Shown piece by piece: positions 4,766 to 13,052 of a stretch of DNA of 14,373 nucleotides (positions are counted from its first letter, which is position 1; every line of letters begins with the position of its first letter). Source of the stretch: Pseudonocardiales bacterium (GTDB taxonomy: Bacteria > Actinomycetota > Actinomycetes > Mycobacteriales > Pseudonocardiaceae); contig JAODNG010000510.1 of the NCBI GenBank assembly GCA_025465385.1, positions 1 to 14,373 of the forward strand. The letters run 5' to 3'. The notes beneath the pieces were generated by a model. The model was given only the letters and a program-made list of their open reading frames with translations, was not told the origin of the DNA and searched no databases. The position numbers and the translations under genes are program-made.

Positions 4766-7660
4766 GAAACGGGTCGCCATCGACGAGTGTAGGAGCAGCG
4801 CGGCGCGTACCGGGTCAGCGGCGTGGACGGTGCCATTCGGGGTGACCCAGAAGGGGACCGAATGCTCGGCGCCATCGTGACGTACCAGCAGCTGCTCGTG
4901 CAGCTGTAGCGTTCCTTCTGGAACGGCGAGCCCGGCGGCAGCGCAGACCGCCACCACCTCCACCAGATCAGCCCACCGCACCGTTGCCCCCGCGAAAGCG
5001 TCCAGCAGCTCGGGCACCCCCCGCTCGGAGGCCAGCGGCAGGTCCAGCAAGTCGGCCAAGGCACCGGGGTCGCCACCGGAGACCAGCTCGCCAGCCCGAA
5101 GCACCCCGGCCAACCACGGCGAGTCGAGCACCACCGCGCGGTCGGCTCCGATCACCCCGCCGGTCACCGCCCGCACCCGGGCCGGTGGCTCCACGTCCGC
5201 GGGATCGAGGTCCGCGCCGGCCAGCGCGGTGTGCGCGGCGTGCACGACCGCGGGAGTGACCGTCCGGGTCGGGTCACCCAGCCGGGCCAGCAGGTCGACG
5301 GCGTCGGCGGCTCCACCGATGCTCAACCCGGTGCGCACCCCGGCGGCGGCGAGCAGCGCCTCACCGGTGTCGCAGACCGGGACCACGTCGTAGAGACCCT
5401 CCAGCGCGACGGCCCCGGCTAGCCGCCAGTACGGCGGTGGGTGGCCACCCAACCGGGCGTGGCGGGCCAGCCACCAGCCGGTGTAGCCGCCCGGCTGGCG
5501 CAGCGCGGCCAGACCAGCGGGGTCGGCCGCGATCCGGCGCAGCGCGATCGGCCAGCACTGATCGTCGACGAGATCCAGGTCCCGGACGGCGAGCAGGCGC
5601 GCCGGCGGCTCACCATCGGCGCCGTGCGCTTGGGCCCACCACTGCTGTTCATCATCGAGATCATGGTCCGGGCCGTCCGGGTGCGGTTCGTCGAGGACCG
5701 CGAACGAATCCAGTACCCCCACTGCCCGCAGCGCGTCGCCCGGTTGTTCGGCAGCGACAGCGGGATCCAGCACGCCCAGCGGCGCGTCCGGGGCGAGCAG
5801 ATCCCGCACTGCCCCACCAGGCAACACCAGCTCGTCGGCGCGTCTCGGTGCCCCGGTGTCATCGGGCAGCGCCAGCGCACCGAGCCATGGCCGACTCACG
5901 TTGTCGCTTGCCGCGGTGGCCGCCAGCGACAACACTGCCCGGGCGAGCCCGGTGACGTCCAGGCCGTCCTCGGCGTCATCCACGCTGCGCTCGATCGCCG
6001 GACGCAGCGCGTCGAGCAGTTCCACAGGGCCTACCGGCCGAGCACCGAGCCGCTCCAGCAGCGGATGGGCGGCATCGGGGTGCACCAGCCGAAGCTCAGT
6101 CGGCACACTGCCGGCAACATTGACCAGGTCACCTAGCAACACCCCACGCGGGCCGGTGACGGTGCGCCCGTCGGCCAGCGGAACCGGCAGCGCGCCGAGC
6201 TCTTCGCGAGCCGACGGGTCGGCGTCGAGCAGGCCAAATAGCGCCGCATAACAGCGCCGCCACCACGACGGTGGCCGGTCCAGTCCGGCCAGCAGATCGG
6301 CGATGGCGGCCGGACGCAGCCGGGTCACTCCGAGTGCGGCGAGTGCGGCGGTGTGCGCAGCACCGGCCAGTTCGGCGTCGAGCAGGTCAGGTATGACGTC
6401 GGCGAGCAACTCGCTCAAGTCAGGCAGCGGCACGTCGAACACAAGGGCGTGGGCTGGCGCGATGTCATCGCCGGCAGCGCTGGGCAACCAGGGGGTGTGG
6501 CGCAGCGCTTCGAGTACCGCCTCACGCAGCGCCGCGTCGACTTCACTGGCAGGGAATCCCGGCGGCGGCACCAGCACCGTGCGCTGATCCGGCGCCAGCG
6601 CGGCGGCGAGCTGCGGGTAGGCCTGCGCCGCAGCGCCGAGCACCAGCTCCATGGCCGGTCCAGGATGCACATGGCGCCGTGATGAGTCGACGGGCACCGT
6701 GGCGATCAGCCGCGCGGGCAGGGTGAGGCGCTCCGCGGTCGGGGTCGGCGCGTGCAGCACGTCGGCGGTCAATGGCATCGGCGCACCGTCGGGGCGGACC
6801 GGCAATGCCCAACACAGGTTCCACTGCGGCCTCGTCTCGGGCCCCAGCCCGGTCAGGGCGGTGGCCGGTAGCAAGCCGGCCTGCCGCACCACCCGCCAGC
6901 GGCGCAGCTCGGCACCGTCATGCACCACTACCGGGTCCCCGCCGTCGCGGCGCAGCACCCGATCACCGATGTCGATGCGCTGCAACCACGGCAACGCCAG
7001 CAGCAGGTCACCGGCCTCCACTGCGAATGCCGCGAGCAGCACCTCCGGCTCGATCCCGGGGCGCAGCGGCAGGCGGACCTCGGTCTCGAAGCCGGCTGGC
7101 GGGTCCCCGGCGGTCGGCCACACCAACCGCAACACCGGCGGGCGGCCACCGCGCCTGGTCAGCTCGGCGGACAGTGCCGGGTCATCGGCCACCGCGTCGG
7201 CAGTGCGTTGCGCCGAGAACTCGACGCCGCCGGAGCGGGACAACACCTGCGGGGCGTCGGTGGCCCCGAGGACCGCCGCAAAGCCGACCCCGAAACGACC
7301 GACGCTGTCACCGTCCCGCTTGGCCGACGCGCGCAGTGCGGCCAGTGCGGCCACCCCGGCGGCGTCCAGCGGCGCGCCAGTGTTAGCGGCACGCAGTTCA
7401 CGGCCCTGGACGGTGACCCGCAGGTGCCCCGGCACCCCAGCGCGTTGCGCGGCGTCGGCAGCGTTTTGCGCCAGCTCGACGAACAACCGGTCCGCGTAAC
7501 CGAGCAGGGCGAGGTCGGACTCGGCGTTGGCGTCCTCTCGGAACCGCGTCGGGGACCCCCGCCAGGCGGCGAGCACCCCGGCCCGCAGCGCCGCGGTATC
7601 GAACGGATCCGCAACAGTGTTCCCAGCTCGACTTTGGTGGGCAGGTCTCGCGGTGCTCAC
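4742..7660 (-). CDS. Large sacsin/Hsp90-like (GHKL) ATPase-domain protein
   Basis: This 972-residue cytoplasmic protein begins with a GHKL ATPase-type domain of the sacsin N-terminal class. The N-box is VELAQNAADAAQ (Glu62, Asn66, Asp69). The next motif is NTGAPLDAAGVAAL at about 93-106, and the glycine lid segment SVGRFGVGFAAVL is at about 119-131. The second motif has Asn-Thr-Gly where Hsp90 has Asp-x-Gly, which may weaken or alter ATP binding. The remaining 800 or so residues are Leu/Ala/Asp-rich with no domain I can name. Start GTG 7658-7660 overlaps the TGA of the DUF3027 gene as GTGA and follows GGTGGA, so it is translationally coupled. Chaperone-like action is inferred from family architecture; no bacterial function is established to my knowledge. 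Confidence 0.85.
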   Translation of the reverse strand: MSTARPAHQSRAGNTVADPFDTAALRAGVLAAWRGSPTRFREDANAESDLALLGYADRLFVELAQNAADAAQRAGVPGHLRVTVQGRELRAANTGAPLDAAGVAALAALRASAKRDGDSVGRFGVGFAAVLGATDAPQVLSRSGGVEFSAQRTADAVADDPALSAELTRRGGRPPVLRLVWPTAGDPPAGFETEVRLPLRPGIEPEVLLAAFAVEAGDLLLALPWLQRIDIGDRVLRRDGGDPVVVHDGAELRRWRVVRQAGLLPATALTGLGPETRPQWNLCWALPVRPDGAPMPLTADVLHAPTPTAERLTLPARLIATVPVDSSRRHVHPGPAMELVLGAAAQAYPQLAAALAPDQRTVLVPPPGFPASEVDAALREAVLEALRHTPWLPSAAGDDIAPAHALVFDVPLPDLSELLADVIPDLLDAELAGAAHTAALAALGVTRLRPAAIADLLAGLDRPPSWWRRCYAALFGLLDADPSAREELGALPVPLADGRTVTGPRGVLLGDLVNVAGSVPTELRLVHPDAAHPLLERLGARPVGPVELLDALRPAIERSVDDAEDGLDVTGLARAVLSLAATAASDNVSRPWLGALALPDDTGAPRRADELVLPGGAVRDLLAPDAPLGVLDPAVAAEQPGDALRAVGVLDSFAVLDEPHPDGPDHDLDDEQQWWAQAHGADGEPPARLLAVRDLDLVDDQCWPIALRRIAADPAGLAALRQPGGYTGWWLARHARLGGHPPPYWRLAGAVALEGLYDVVPVCDTGEALLAAAGVRTGLSIGGAADAVDLLARLGDPTRTVTPAVVHAAHTALAGADLDPADVEPPARVRAVTGGVIGADRAVVLDSPWLAGVLRAGELVSGGDPGALADLLDLPLASERGVPELLDAFAGATVRWADLVEVVAVCAAAGLAVPEGTLQLHEQLLVRHDGAEHSVPFWVTPNGTVHAADPVRAALLLHSSMATRFLPPAVDL

Positions 7661-8415
7661 TCCACCGGTGTCCGAGGCAGCAGCTCCAGCTCGGCGTCGT
7701 CGTAAACCAACTCGGCCACCGGTACGTTCGGGCTGGTGTCCACCCGGACCTCGGAGTGTGCCCCGCAGCCGAACTCGGCGTGCACCACCTGCCCGTCCGC
7801 TGGCGACAGGTCATTGCCGCAGACGCCTAGCGCCGCCGCGAGCAGGCCACCGAGCGGAAGGTAGAAGCCGCAGGTGACGCACCGGTCCGGGGCACTGCGG
7901 GCCATCTCCGAGTCGGGACCGCGGTCGCTGTCGTGCCAGCGTTGCACCAGCTCAAGGCGGGCCTCCCGACTGAGTACCCGCAGCCGTCCCAGCCCCAGCT
8001 CAGGGCTCAGCGGCTCCGCTGCGGGATCGTCGTCGATGAGGTAACCGGGCACCAGCCGCGGGTCGTCCGGATCGGTCGGCAGCAGATCGCCGACCCCGAG
8101 GTCACCTGCCCGCAGCCGCTGAGTCCAGGGCAGCCAGGGCGGCGCGACCAGCGCGTCCGGACCGGGCAACAGCACTACTTCGCTGACTGTCACCGGGGTC
8201 CCCGGACCCGCTGACGCCACCGTGACCGACCAGCGCCAGCCGCGGTAACCGGGGAGATCGGCTTCGAACAGATGAGTGACCGCGCCGCCGTCCTCGGTCT
8301 GGTTCTCGACATGCTGGCCTACCGGGTGTTCGCCGGCCTCGGCCTGCGCCGCCTGCCGGGCCAGCTCCACGGCCTCATAGAGGTCCGAGCCCGGCGCGGT
8401 AGTGTCGGCAATCAC
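7657..8415 (-). CDS. DUF3027 family putative metal-binding protein
   Basis: The 252-residue protein carries the DUF3027 C-terminal signature: RWHDSDRGPDSEMARSAP, then CVTCGF (Cys179, Cys182), GVCGN (Cys199), the SPADGQVVHAEFGCGAHSE block with His212, Cys217 and His220. These residues could bind zinc. The N-terminal half resembles a small beta domain (HLFEADLPGYRGWRWSVTV). The function is unknown; Mycobacterium has a homologue in the same neighbourhood (Rv0877-type). Start GTG 8413-8415 has GGA 4-6 nt upstream and a possible -10 (CACAAT) 7 nt upstream, so the transcript may be leaderless. The stop overlaps the start of the sacsin-type gene by 4 bp, and I infer the two products act together. 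Confidence 0.88.
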   Translation of the reverse strand: MIADTTAPGSDLYEAVELARQAAQAEAGEHPVGQHVENQTEDGGAVTHLFEADLPGYRGWRWSVTVASAGPGTPVTVSEVVLLPGPDALVAPPWLPWTQRLRAGDLGVGDLLPTDPDDPRLVPGYLIDDDPAAEPLSPELGLGRLRVLSREARLELVQRWHDSDRGPDSEMARSAPDRCVTCGFYLPLGGLLAAALGVCGNDLSPADGQVVHAEFGCGAHSEVRVDTSPNVPVAELVYDDAELELLPRTPVE

Positions 8416-8461
8416 GAGTCCAATTGTGCCTCACCGGCGGTGTGCAGGCCTAATCCGGTCA

Positions 8462-9271
8462 GTGCCGCGCGGCATTTCGACGCTCGCGACGGTGGCTGCC
8501 GCGCTGACAATCGCGGCGCTGGCGGCCGTGGTCCTAGTAGTCACCATGCCAACCGGTTGCGCCGCCTCGACCACGCAACAGTTGCACGTACAGATCCTTG
8601 CCGTTGTCCCGCACGACCCGACGATGTACACCGAAGGCCTGGAAATCCACAACGGGGTGCTCTACGAAGGCAGCGGGCTGGCCGGGCAGTCCCGACTCCG
8701 CGCCACCGCGCTGGCCAGCGGCGCCATGCTGCGGGAGGCGACGTTGCCCGCTGACCTGTTCGGCGAGGGCCTCACCGTCACCGACGACCGGTTGTGGCAG
8801 CTCACCTGGACCAGCGGGATAGCGATCGAGAGGGATCCGGCGACGCTGGCGCAGCGCCGCCGAGTGGCCTATCAGGGGCAAGGTTGGGGCCTGTGCCACG
8901 ACGGGCACCGGCTGGTGATGAGTGACGGCTCGGACCGGCTGACCTTCCGCGATCCGGGGACCTTCGCACCGTCGGGCCAGCTGGAGGTCCGCCTCGACGG
9001 CGAGCCGGTGCGCCAGCTCAACGAACTGGAGTGCGCCGGCGGGGTCATCTGGGCCAACGTCTTCGAGACCGACCGCATCGTCCGCATCAACCCCAACACC
9101 GGTGCGGTGACCGGAGTCGTCGACGCATCCGGCCTGCTGCACACCCAGCCGCAATCGTCTGGGGATGTGCTCAACGGCATCGCCTCGATCCCGGGCACCG
9201 ACGAGTTCCTGATCACCGGCAAGCACTGGCCGTCGCTGTTCCGGGTGCGCTTCGTCCCCCCATCGTCCTAG
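8462..9271 (+). CDS. Glutaminyl-peptide cyclotransferase (plant/bacterial type), exported
   Basis: This enzyme family converts N-terminal glutamine of peptides to pyroglutamate. The type here (Glu_cyclase_2, a five-bladed beta-propeller) is zinc-independent. Family blocks are clear: MYTEGLEIHNGVLYEGSGL, GQSRL, LTVTDDRLWQLTW, LNELEC followed by GVIWANVFETDRIVRINP, and the terminal DVLNGIASIPGTDEFLITGKHWP. The N-terminus has a basic start and a long hydrophobic segment ending at MPTGC, so it is a signal peptide or membrane anchor; the lipobox is poor. The start is uncertain. GTG 8462 gives 269 residues and no overlap. GTG 8426 and GTG 8402 are in frame, and the last overlaps the divergent DUF3027 start by 14 bp. 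The substrate is probably an extracytoplasmic peptide. Confidence 0.9.
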   Translation: MPRGISTLATVAAALTIAALAAVVLVVTMPTGCAASTTQQLHVQILAVVPHDPTMYTEGLEIHNGVLYEGSGLAGQSRLRATALASGAMLREATLPADLFGEGLTVTDDRLWQLTWTSGIAIERDPATLAQRRRVAYQGQGWGLCHDGHRLVMSDGSDRLTFRDPGTFAPSGQLEVRLDGEPVRQLNELECAGGVIWANVFETDRIVRINPNTGAVTGVVDASGLLHTQPQSSGDVLNGIASIPGTDEFLITGKHWPSLFRVRFVPPSS

Positions 9272-9393
9272 CGGGCGTGATGTTTTGTGTGGGAAACGAC
9301 ACGAGCTGTCGCCCTCGGCAGATAAATCGTGATCAAGGCGCGTGGGCAGCCGGGATGAGCGCCAAGATGGCCCTTGTGGTGCAGGATGAACGC

Positions 9394-11040
9394 GTGAAGC
9401 GGCCCGCATCTCCGTCCGGCGCCGAGCCCTCCGGCGCGCCGGGGCACCGTCGGGCCCGCCGTGGGCGACGGTGGGTGCCCGACGGCCACCGCGCCGGTCC
9501 TGGCCGGACCGACCCACCGCAGCCGGCTGCGCCGCCGCCGCGCTGGGCACCGCCGGCCTCCAGCGGGGCCGCCGCTGCAGACCAGCGAGATTGGTCGCAG
9601 CCGGGCGGCTCAGAGAAGCATCCATGGGACGACCAGAAAGACGGCGGCCCCCAGCCCAGGGATAGGCAGCCACCACCGCCTCGCAAGATCACCGTCACGC
9701 GGGTGGCGGCCTGGCGAAGCAGGCAGCTGGTCGGCGACGGCGTGCGGCGCTTCCACCGGGCCACCACGGCCGACGGCGCCGGCCGGTCCGGGCTGTCCTC
9801 GCTGACTTACGCGGCGATGATGGACTATGCGGCCAGCGCCGCGATCGCCGTCGCACTGGCCAACACGCTGTTCTTCGCCGTCGCCACCGCCCAAAGCCGA
9901 ACCAATGTGGCGCTCTATCTGCTGATCACAGTGGCGCCGTTCGCGGTGGTCGCCCCGGTGGTCGGCCCGCTGCTGGACCGGCTGCAGCACGGTCGGCGGG
10001 TGGCGATGGCGCTGTCGTTCGCCGGGCGCAGCTTCCTGCTGATCGTGATGGCGGCACACGTCCACGACTGGTTGCTGTACCCGGCCGCGCTGGGCTTCAT
10101 GGTGCTGGCCAAGTCCTACGGTGTACTCCAGGCAGCGGTGATTCCCCGGGTGTTGCCCCCGGAGATCACTCTGGTGAAAACCAACTCGCGGCTCACCACG
10201 TTTGGGCTGATCGCTGCGGGAGTATCTGGAGCGGCCGCCGCGGGGGTAGCGGCGCTGACCGGATCGTCAGGAGCGCTGCTGTTCACCGCGGTGATCTGCC
10301 TGACCGGAGGTGCCCTGTGCCTACGCATTCCGTCCTGGGTGGAAGTCACCGAAGGCGAGATTCCCGCCTCCCTGCGGACCGAGGCCGGCGACGGTCTCGG
10401 CTCCGTGCGGCGCCGTCAGCCGATGGGCCGGCAGGTGGTGGTCGCGCTGTGGGGCAACGGGACCGCGCGGCTGCTCACCGGTTTCCTCACGCTCTTCGTG
10501 GCGTTCGCGGTCAAGGCCCAGACGGAGGGCTCACCTGGACGGCAGTTGGTGCTACTCGGCATCGTCGGCGCGGCAGCCGGGGCAGGCAGCTTCCTGGGCA
10601 ACGCAGTCGGCGCCCGGACGCATTTCGGTAGGCCCGATCACGCCATCATCGGATGCGTGGTCGCTGGGCTGACGATGGCGGTGCTCACCGCGCTGGTGTC
10701 GGGCATCGCCATCGCGGCAGTCACTGCTCTGGTAGCGGCGACTGGCAGCGCGGTGGCCAAGGTGTGCCTGGACGCGGTGATCCAGCGCGGCGTGCCGGAG
10801 GCGTCGCGCGCCTCGGCGTTCGGCCGGTCGGAAACCGTGTTGCAGACATCCTGGGTGATGGGCGGCGCGCTGGGTGTGCTGCTGCCACCCACCTACTGGA
10901 TCGGCTTCGCCTCCGTGTCGGCGCTGCTGAGCCTGGGCCTGGCGCAGACTGTGTTGATCCGGCGGGGAACTTCGCTGATTCCCGGATCGCACCGCCGCGG
11001 TAGCTCACCGGGGCTGTTGGGAGCGCGTTCGCCCCGATAA
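9394..11040 (+). CDS. MFS transporter with long disordered N-terminus
   Basis: The protein has 548 residues from GTG 9394-9396, which has AGGA 7 nt upstream. ATG 9355 would add 13 residues. The first 95 or so residues are Pro/Arg/Gly-rich and presumably a disordered cytoplasmic tail. The family block KITVTRVAAWRSRQL and RRFHRATTADGAGRSGLSSLTYA follows, then about 10-12 hydrophobic helices from residue 140 onward. A conserved loop after the second or third helix is GPLLDRLQHGRRVAMA, an MFS loop 2-3 type motif (GxLxDRxxxRR). It matches the actinobacterial MFS group that neighbours cspB and DUF3027 (Rv0876c-type). The substrate is unknown. The extension of the open frame back to 9031 lies inside the cyclotransferase gene and is not real. 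Confidence 0.9.
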   Translation: MKRPASPSGAEPSGAPGHRRARRGRRWVPDGHRAGPGRTDPPQPAAPPPRWAPPASSGAAAADQRDWSQPGGSEKHPWDDQKDGGPQPRDRQPPPPRKITVTRVAAWRSRQLVGDGVRRFHRATTADGAGRSGLSSLTYAAMMDYAASAAIAVALANTLFFAVATAQSRTNVALYLLITVAPFAVVAPVVGPLLDRLQHGRRVAMALSFAGRSFLLIVMAAHVHDWLLYPAALGFMVLAKSYGVLQAAVIPRVLPPEITLVKTNSRLTTFGLIAAGVSGAAAAGVAALTGSSGALLFTAVICLTGGALCLRIPSWVEVTEGEIPASLRTEAGDGLGSVRRRQPMGRQVVVALWGNGTARLLTGFLTLFVAFAVKAQTEGSPGRQLVLLGIVGAAAGAGSFLGNAVGARTHFGRPDHAIIGCVVAGLTMAVLTALVSGIAIAAVTALVAATGSAVAKVCLDAVIQRGVPEASRASAFGRSETVLQTSWVMGGALGVLLPPTYWIGFASVSALLSLGLAQTVLIRRGTSLIPGSHRRGSSPGLLGARSPR

Positions 11041-11057
11041 GGGTCGGGTCGGGTCGG
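11041..11057 (+). repeat. Short tandem repeat (GGGTC)3 between convergent genes
   Basis: Three tandem GGGTC units followed by GG fill the 18-bp gap between the MFS stop and the cspB stop. The G-tracts could form an imperfect quadruplex in RNA or DNA. No classical hairpin terminator is present: only a 5-bp CCCGA/TCGGG pairing across the MFS stop codon. The repeat may be neutral slippage. Confidence 0.5.
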
Positions 11058-11058
11058 C

Positions 11059-11445
11059 TTATGGATCCAACTCCTGGGCGACCGCCCGGACCATCTCGCC
11101 GATCCGCTTGGTCGTGCGGCGATCGGGATAGCGACCGCGTCGCAAGTCGGGCTGGACTGCCGACTCCAACAACCTGATCATGTCGTCGATCACACCGTGC
11201 AGCTCCTCGGCCGGCCGACGCCGCGCCTCCGCCACCGACGGCGGCGGCTCCAGCAATCTCACCGACAATGCCTGCGGACCGCGTCGCCCGTCGGCCACCC
11301 CGAACTCGACTCGCTGGCCGGTTTTGAGATCGGTGACCCCAGTAGGCAGGGCTGCAGCCCGCACATAGACGTCAGCACCGCCGTCCTGGGTCACGAAACC
11401 GAAGCCCTTGCCTGCGTCGTACCACTTGACCTTGCCGGTCGGCAC
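11059..11445 (-). CDS. cspB: Cold-shock domain protein CspB, long actinobacterial form
   Basis: The 128-residue protein joins an N-terminal cold-shock domain (residues 1-66) to a helical C-terminal region (about 79-128, ELHGVIDDMIRLLESAVQP then YPDRRTTKRIGEMVRAVAQEL). RNP1 is KGFGFVTQ (13-20) and RNP2 is DVYVR (25-29), with Arg in place of the usual His, as in actinobacterial relatives. It should bind single-stranded RNA or DNA and act as an RNA chaperone. The length and tail match mycobacterial CspB. The start is GTG 11443-11445, because MPTGKVKWYD is the invariant N-terminus. GTG 11454 is 3 residues upstream with GAGGG near it. The open frame back to ATG 11604 is non-homologous and rejected. 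Confidence 0.93.
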   Translation of the reverse strand: MPTGKVKWYDAGKGFGFVTQDGGADVYVRAAALPTGVTDLKTGQRVEFGVADGRRGPQALSVRLLEPPPSVAEARRRPAEELHGVIDDMIRLLESAVQPDLRRGRYPDRRTTKRIGEMVRAVAQELDP

Positions 11446-11593
11446 TGACCTCACCGTTCCCTCGTGGAGTACCGCCTGCCTGGACCGCACGACCAGCAAG
11501 ACGAACGCGCCCCGAACGCACCCGGGACGCGCGTCCCCCAGCCTACGACCTTTCACCACTTCCGGGCGCTTTCCATCACCCGGAATGGCGCAG

Positions 11594-11848
11594 TTAGTCG
11601 TCATCTAGGGGATCATCGACGATAGCCGGTGCCCGGTACCAGTCGTGATCGGTCAGCGGGTTGCCGCAGCGCGGGCATTGGCGCCGCTGCCGGCGGGCGG
11701 TGCGCACTGCAGACCACTGCTCATTGAGCCGGCGTCGCTCCTCAGCCTGCCGCCGAAGCTTCGGCTGTGACGCCTGGATGGTCCAGGTTGCACCGAGCAG
11801 CACCCCGAGGCAGGCCAGCAGGATCGCGCTCAGCACATGCACCGTCAC
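11594..11848 (-). CDS. Small membrane-anchored zinc-knuckle protein
   Basis: From GTG 11846-11848 the product has 84 residues. One membrane helix (about 4-26, VLSAILLACLGVLLGATWTI) is followed by a charged helix (PKLRRQAEERRRLNEQWSAVRTARRQRR), a CPRCG knuckle (Cys58, Cys61) and an acidic tail (VDDPLDDD). The many arginines after the helix put the C-terminus in the cytoplasm. Only one CxxC pair is present, so metal binding would need dimerisation. The frame is open back to 12022, but that part is Arg/Pro-rich with no homology feel. No clear Shine-Dalgarno exists, so the start is tentative. The gene precedes cspB on the same strand by about 150 bp and may be co-transcribed. The function is unknown. 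Confidence 0.7.
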   Translation of the reverse strand: MTVHVLSAILLACLGVLLGATWTIQASQPKLRRQAEERRRLNEQWSAVRTARRQRRQCPRCGNPLTDHDWYRAPAIVDDPLDDD

Positions 11849-12233
11849 TGCGCCGCGCGGGATATTCCGCCACGACGGTGCGTCCCCAGGCCACGGCTGT
11901 GCAGCCGGGCGGTGGGGAAGCGTATCGCGCTCCAATAAGACTGCGGCATGATCACTACCCCTTCCGCGAGGATCCGGATGCGACCGGTGGCGTACGACGC
12001 TCCACCGACCGCCCAACATCACAGTTCGATAACGACACAGTAGACTGACATCAGATGTCTGTCTACCGAACTGTGTAGTCGGATGCCCTACCGGTGTAGG
12101 CTTCGGTCGGACAACTACGGAATTAAGTCGTCATACCTCGACGGCTGCCCGGTCCGCCGCCCAACGTTGGTGCCTACGGCCAGCGTCGCGCGGGATGAGC
12201 ACTCAGCCGAGACAGGACAGGAGTGACGCTGAC
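11849..12233. other. Regulatory intergenic region between divergent genes
   Basis: This 385-bp stretch separates the minus-strand membrane zinc-knuckle gene from the plus-strand GntR gene. It holds the inverted-repeat cluster at 12020-12076, a small hairpin CCTAC/GTAGG (about 12087-12100), and a TANNNT-type hexamer TAGGCT (12097-12102) that could be a -10 for gntR. I found no matching -35. No additional coding region is supported. Confidence 0.5.
12020..12076. promoter_or_regulatory. Nested inverted repeats, probable GntR operator cluster
   Basis: The core is a 27-bp palindrome with 13-nt arms, GTAGACTGACATC (12040-12052) and GATGTCTGTCTAC (12054-12066). The arms pair at 12 of 13 positions around a single central base. 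Around it lie 9-bp perfect inverted arms CACAGTTCG (12020-12028) and CGAACTGTG (12067-12075). A third CACAGT copy is at 12036-12041. The cluster is 158 bp upstream of the gntR start used here. It does not clearly match the FadR-type pattern TNGTNNNACNA. Autoregulation of gntR, and perhaps control of the divergent gene, is inferred. Confidence 0.6.
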
Positions 12234-13052
12234 ATGAGCAGCGGGCGCGACGGCAACGACCGGACTTCCCGGGACACCCAGTGGGAACTGCGGTTGGACC
12301 AACGTCGGCCGTTACCAGAGGTGATTGAGGAGAAGCTGCGAGAGCTCATCGAAAGCGGTGTGCTGCCTGCCGGAGAGCGTCTGCCCAACGAGCCAGAGCT
12401 CGCAAGGCGGATGGGGGTAGCGCGCAGCTCGGTGCGAACCGCATTGCAGCGCCTTGAGGTGCTCCGGGTAGTGGAGGTGCGGCGGGGACGGGGCTGGTTC
12501 GTCCGACGCAAACCGGCAGATTACCTACCGGGTGACTTCATGGAGTGGCTCTCCGAGCGACGCTTCCGGTTCGGTGAACGGCTCGAGGTCCGGATGGCGC
12601 TCGAGGGGATGGCCGTAAGCCTTGCCGCCGCACGCGCGACCGAAGGCGAGATCGACGACATCGCGAAGCTCAGCAAGGACCACCTCGCGGCGTTCCCGGA
12701 CGTCGACGAGCTGATCCGCACTGATGAGGCTTTCCACGACGCCATCGTCCGCGCGAGTCGCAACGAGTTGCTGCTCGCGACCTATCGCATGCTGATTCCT
12801 GAGCTCACGGAGTGGCGCCGGCGCAGTTTCGCGGGTCGTGGAGTGGCAGCCCGCTCTGGCACTGAACACGACAATGTCGTCAACTTCCTCAAGCGCGGTG
12901 ACTCAGCCGGCGCCCGCGCCGCGATGATGACTCACCTGCTCGGCCTATACCACGAGATTCAGGCGGCCGACGACCAGGACGGGGGGCAACGGCCGGCGCA
13001 TCTAAGCACTTTTGTGGGCATTGAGGACGAACCGGAGTGGCAGCCCCGCTGA
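12234..13052 (+). CDS. GntR-family regulator, FadR subfamily (FCD domain)
   Basis: The protein has 272 residues from ATG 12234-12236. The winged helix spans about 26-92 (LPEVIEEKLRELIESG, PAGERLPNEPELARRMGV, then RSSVRTALQRLEVLRVVEVRRGRG split over the recognition helix and wing). The FCD ligand-binding domain (about 108-235) keeps the expected metal ligands Asp164, His168 (TDEAFHDAIVRAS), His212 (EHDNVVNFLKRGD) and His234 (MMTHLLGL). It should be a cytoplasmic repressor that responds to a small organic acid. AGGAG lies 10 nt before this ATG, slightly far. ATG 12195 would add 13 residues without a Shine-Dalgarno. An inverted-repeat cluster lies upstream. The unrecognised genes that follow are candidate targets. 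Confidence 0.92.
   Translation: MSSGRDGNDRTSRDTQWELRLDQRRPLPEVIEEKLRELIESGVLPAGERLPNEPELARRMGVARSSVRTALQRLEVLRVVEVRRGRGWFVRRKPADYLPGDFMEWLSERRFRFGERLEVRMALEGMAVSLAAARATEGEIDDIAKLSKDHLAAFPDVDELIRTDEAFHDAIVRASRNELLLATYRMLIPELTEWRRRSFAGRGVAARSGTEHDNVVNFLKRGDSAGARAAMMTHLLGLYHEIQAADDQDGGQRPAHLSTFVGIEDEPEWQPR

Noticed and set aside
4639..7705. Numerous alternative frames on both strands within the sacsin-type gene
   Set aside because: They are Arg/Pro/Ser-rich shadows typical of GC-rich DNA; only the 972-residue frame has domain motifs and a coupled start.
8402..8461. Longer start (GTG 8402) for the cyclotransferase
   Set aside because: It would overlap the divergent DUF3027 start by 14 bp and lengthen the signal peptide with no gain; GTG 8462 or 8426 is more plausible.
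9031..9393. Upstream extension of the MFS frame
   Set aside because: It lies within the well-supported cyclotransferase gene in another frame, is Arg/His/Pro-rich, and has no transporter homology; GTG 9394 has a proper Shine-Dalgarno.
11446..11604. 53-residue N-terminal extension of CspB from ATG 11604
   Set aside because: Cold-shock proteins of this type begin at MPTGKVKWYD; the extension is basic, low-complexity sequence.
11849..12022. Upstream extension of the membrane zinc-knuckle frame
   Set aside because: Arg/Pro/His-rich translation with no Shine-Dalgarno; it would put the inverted-repeat cluster directly against the start codon without other support.
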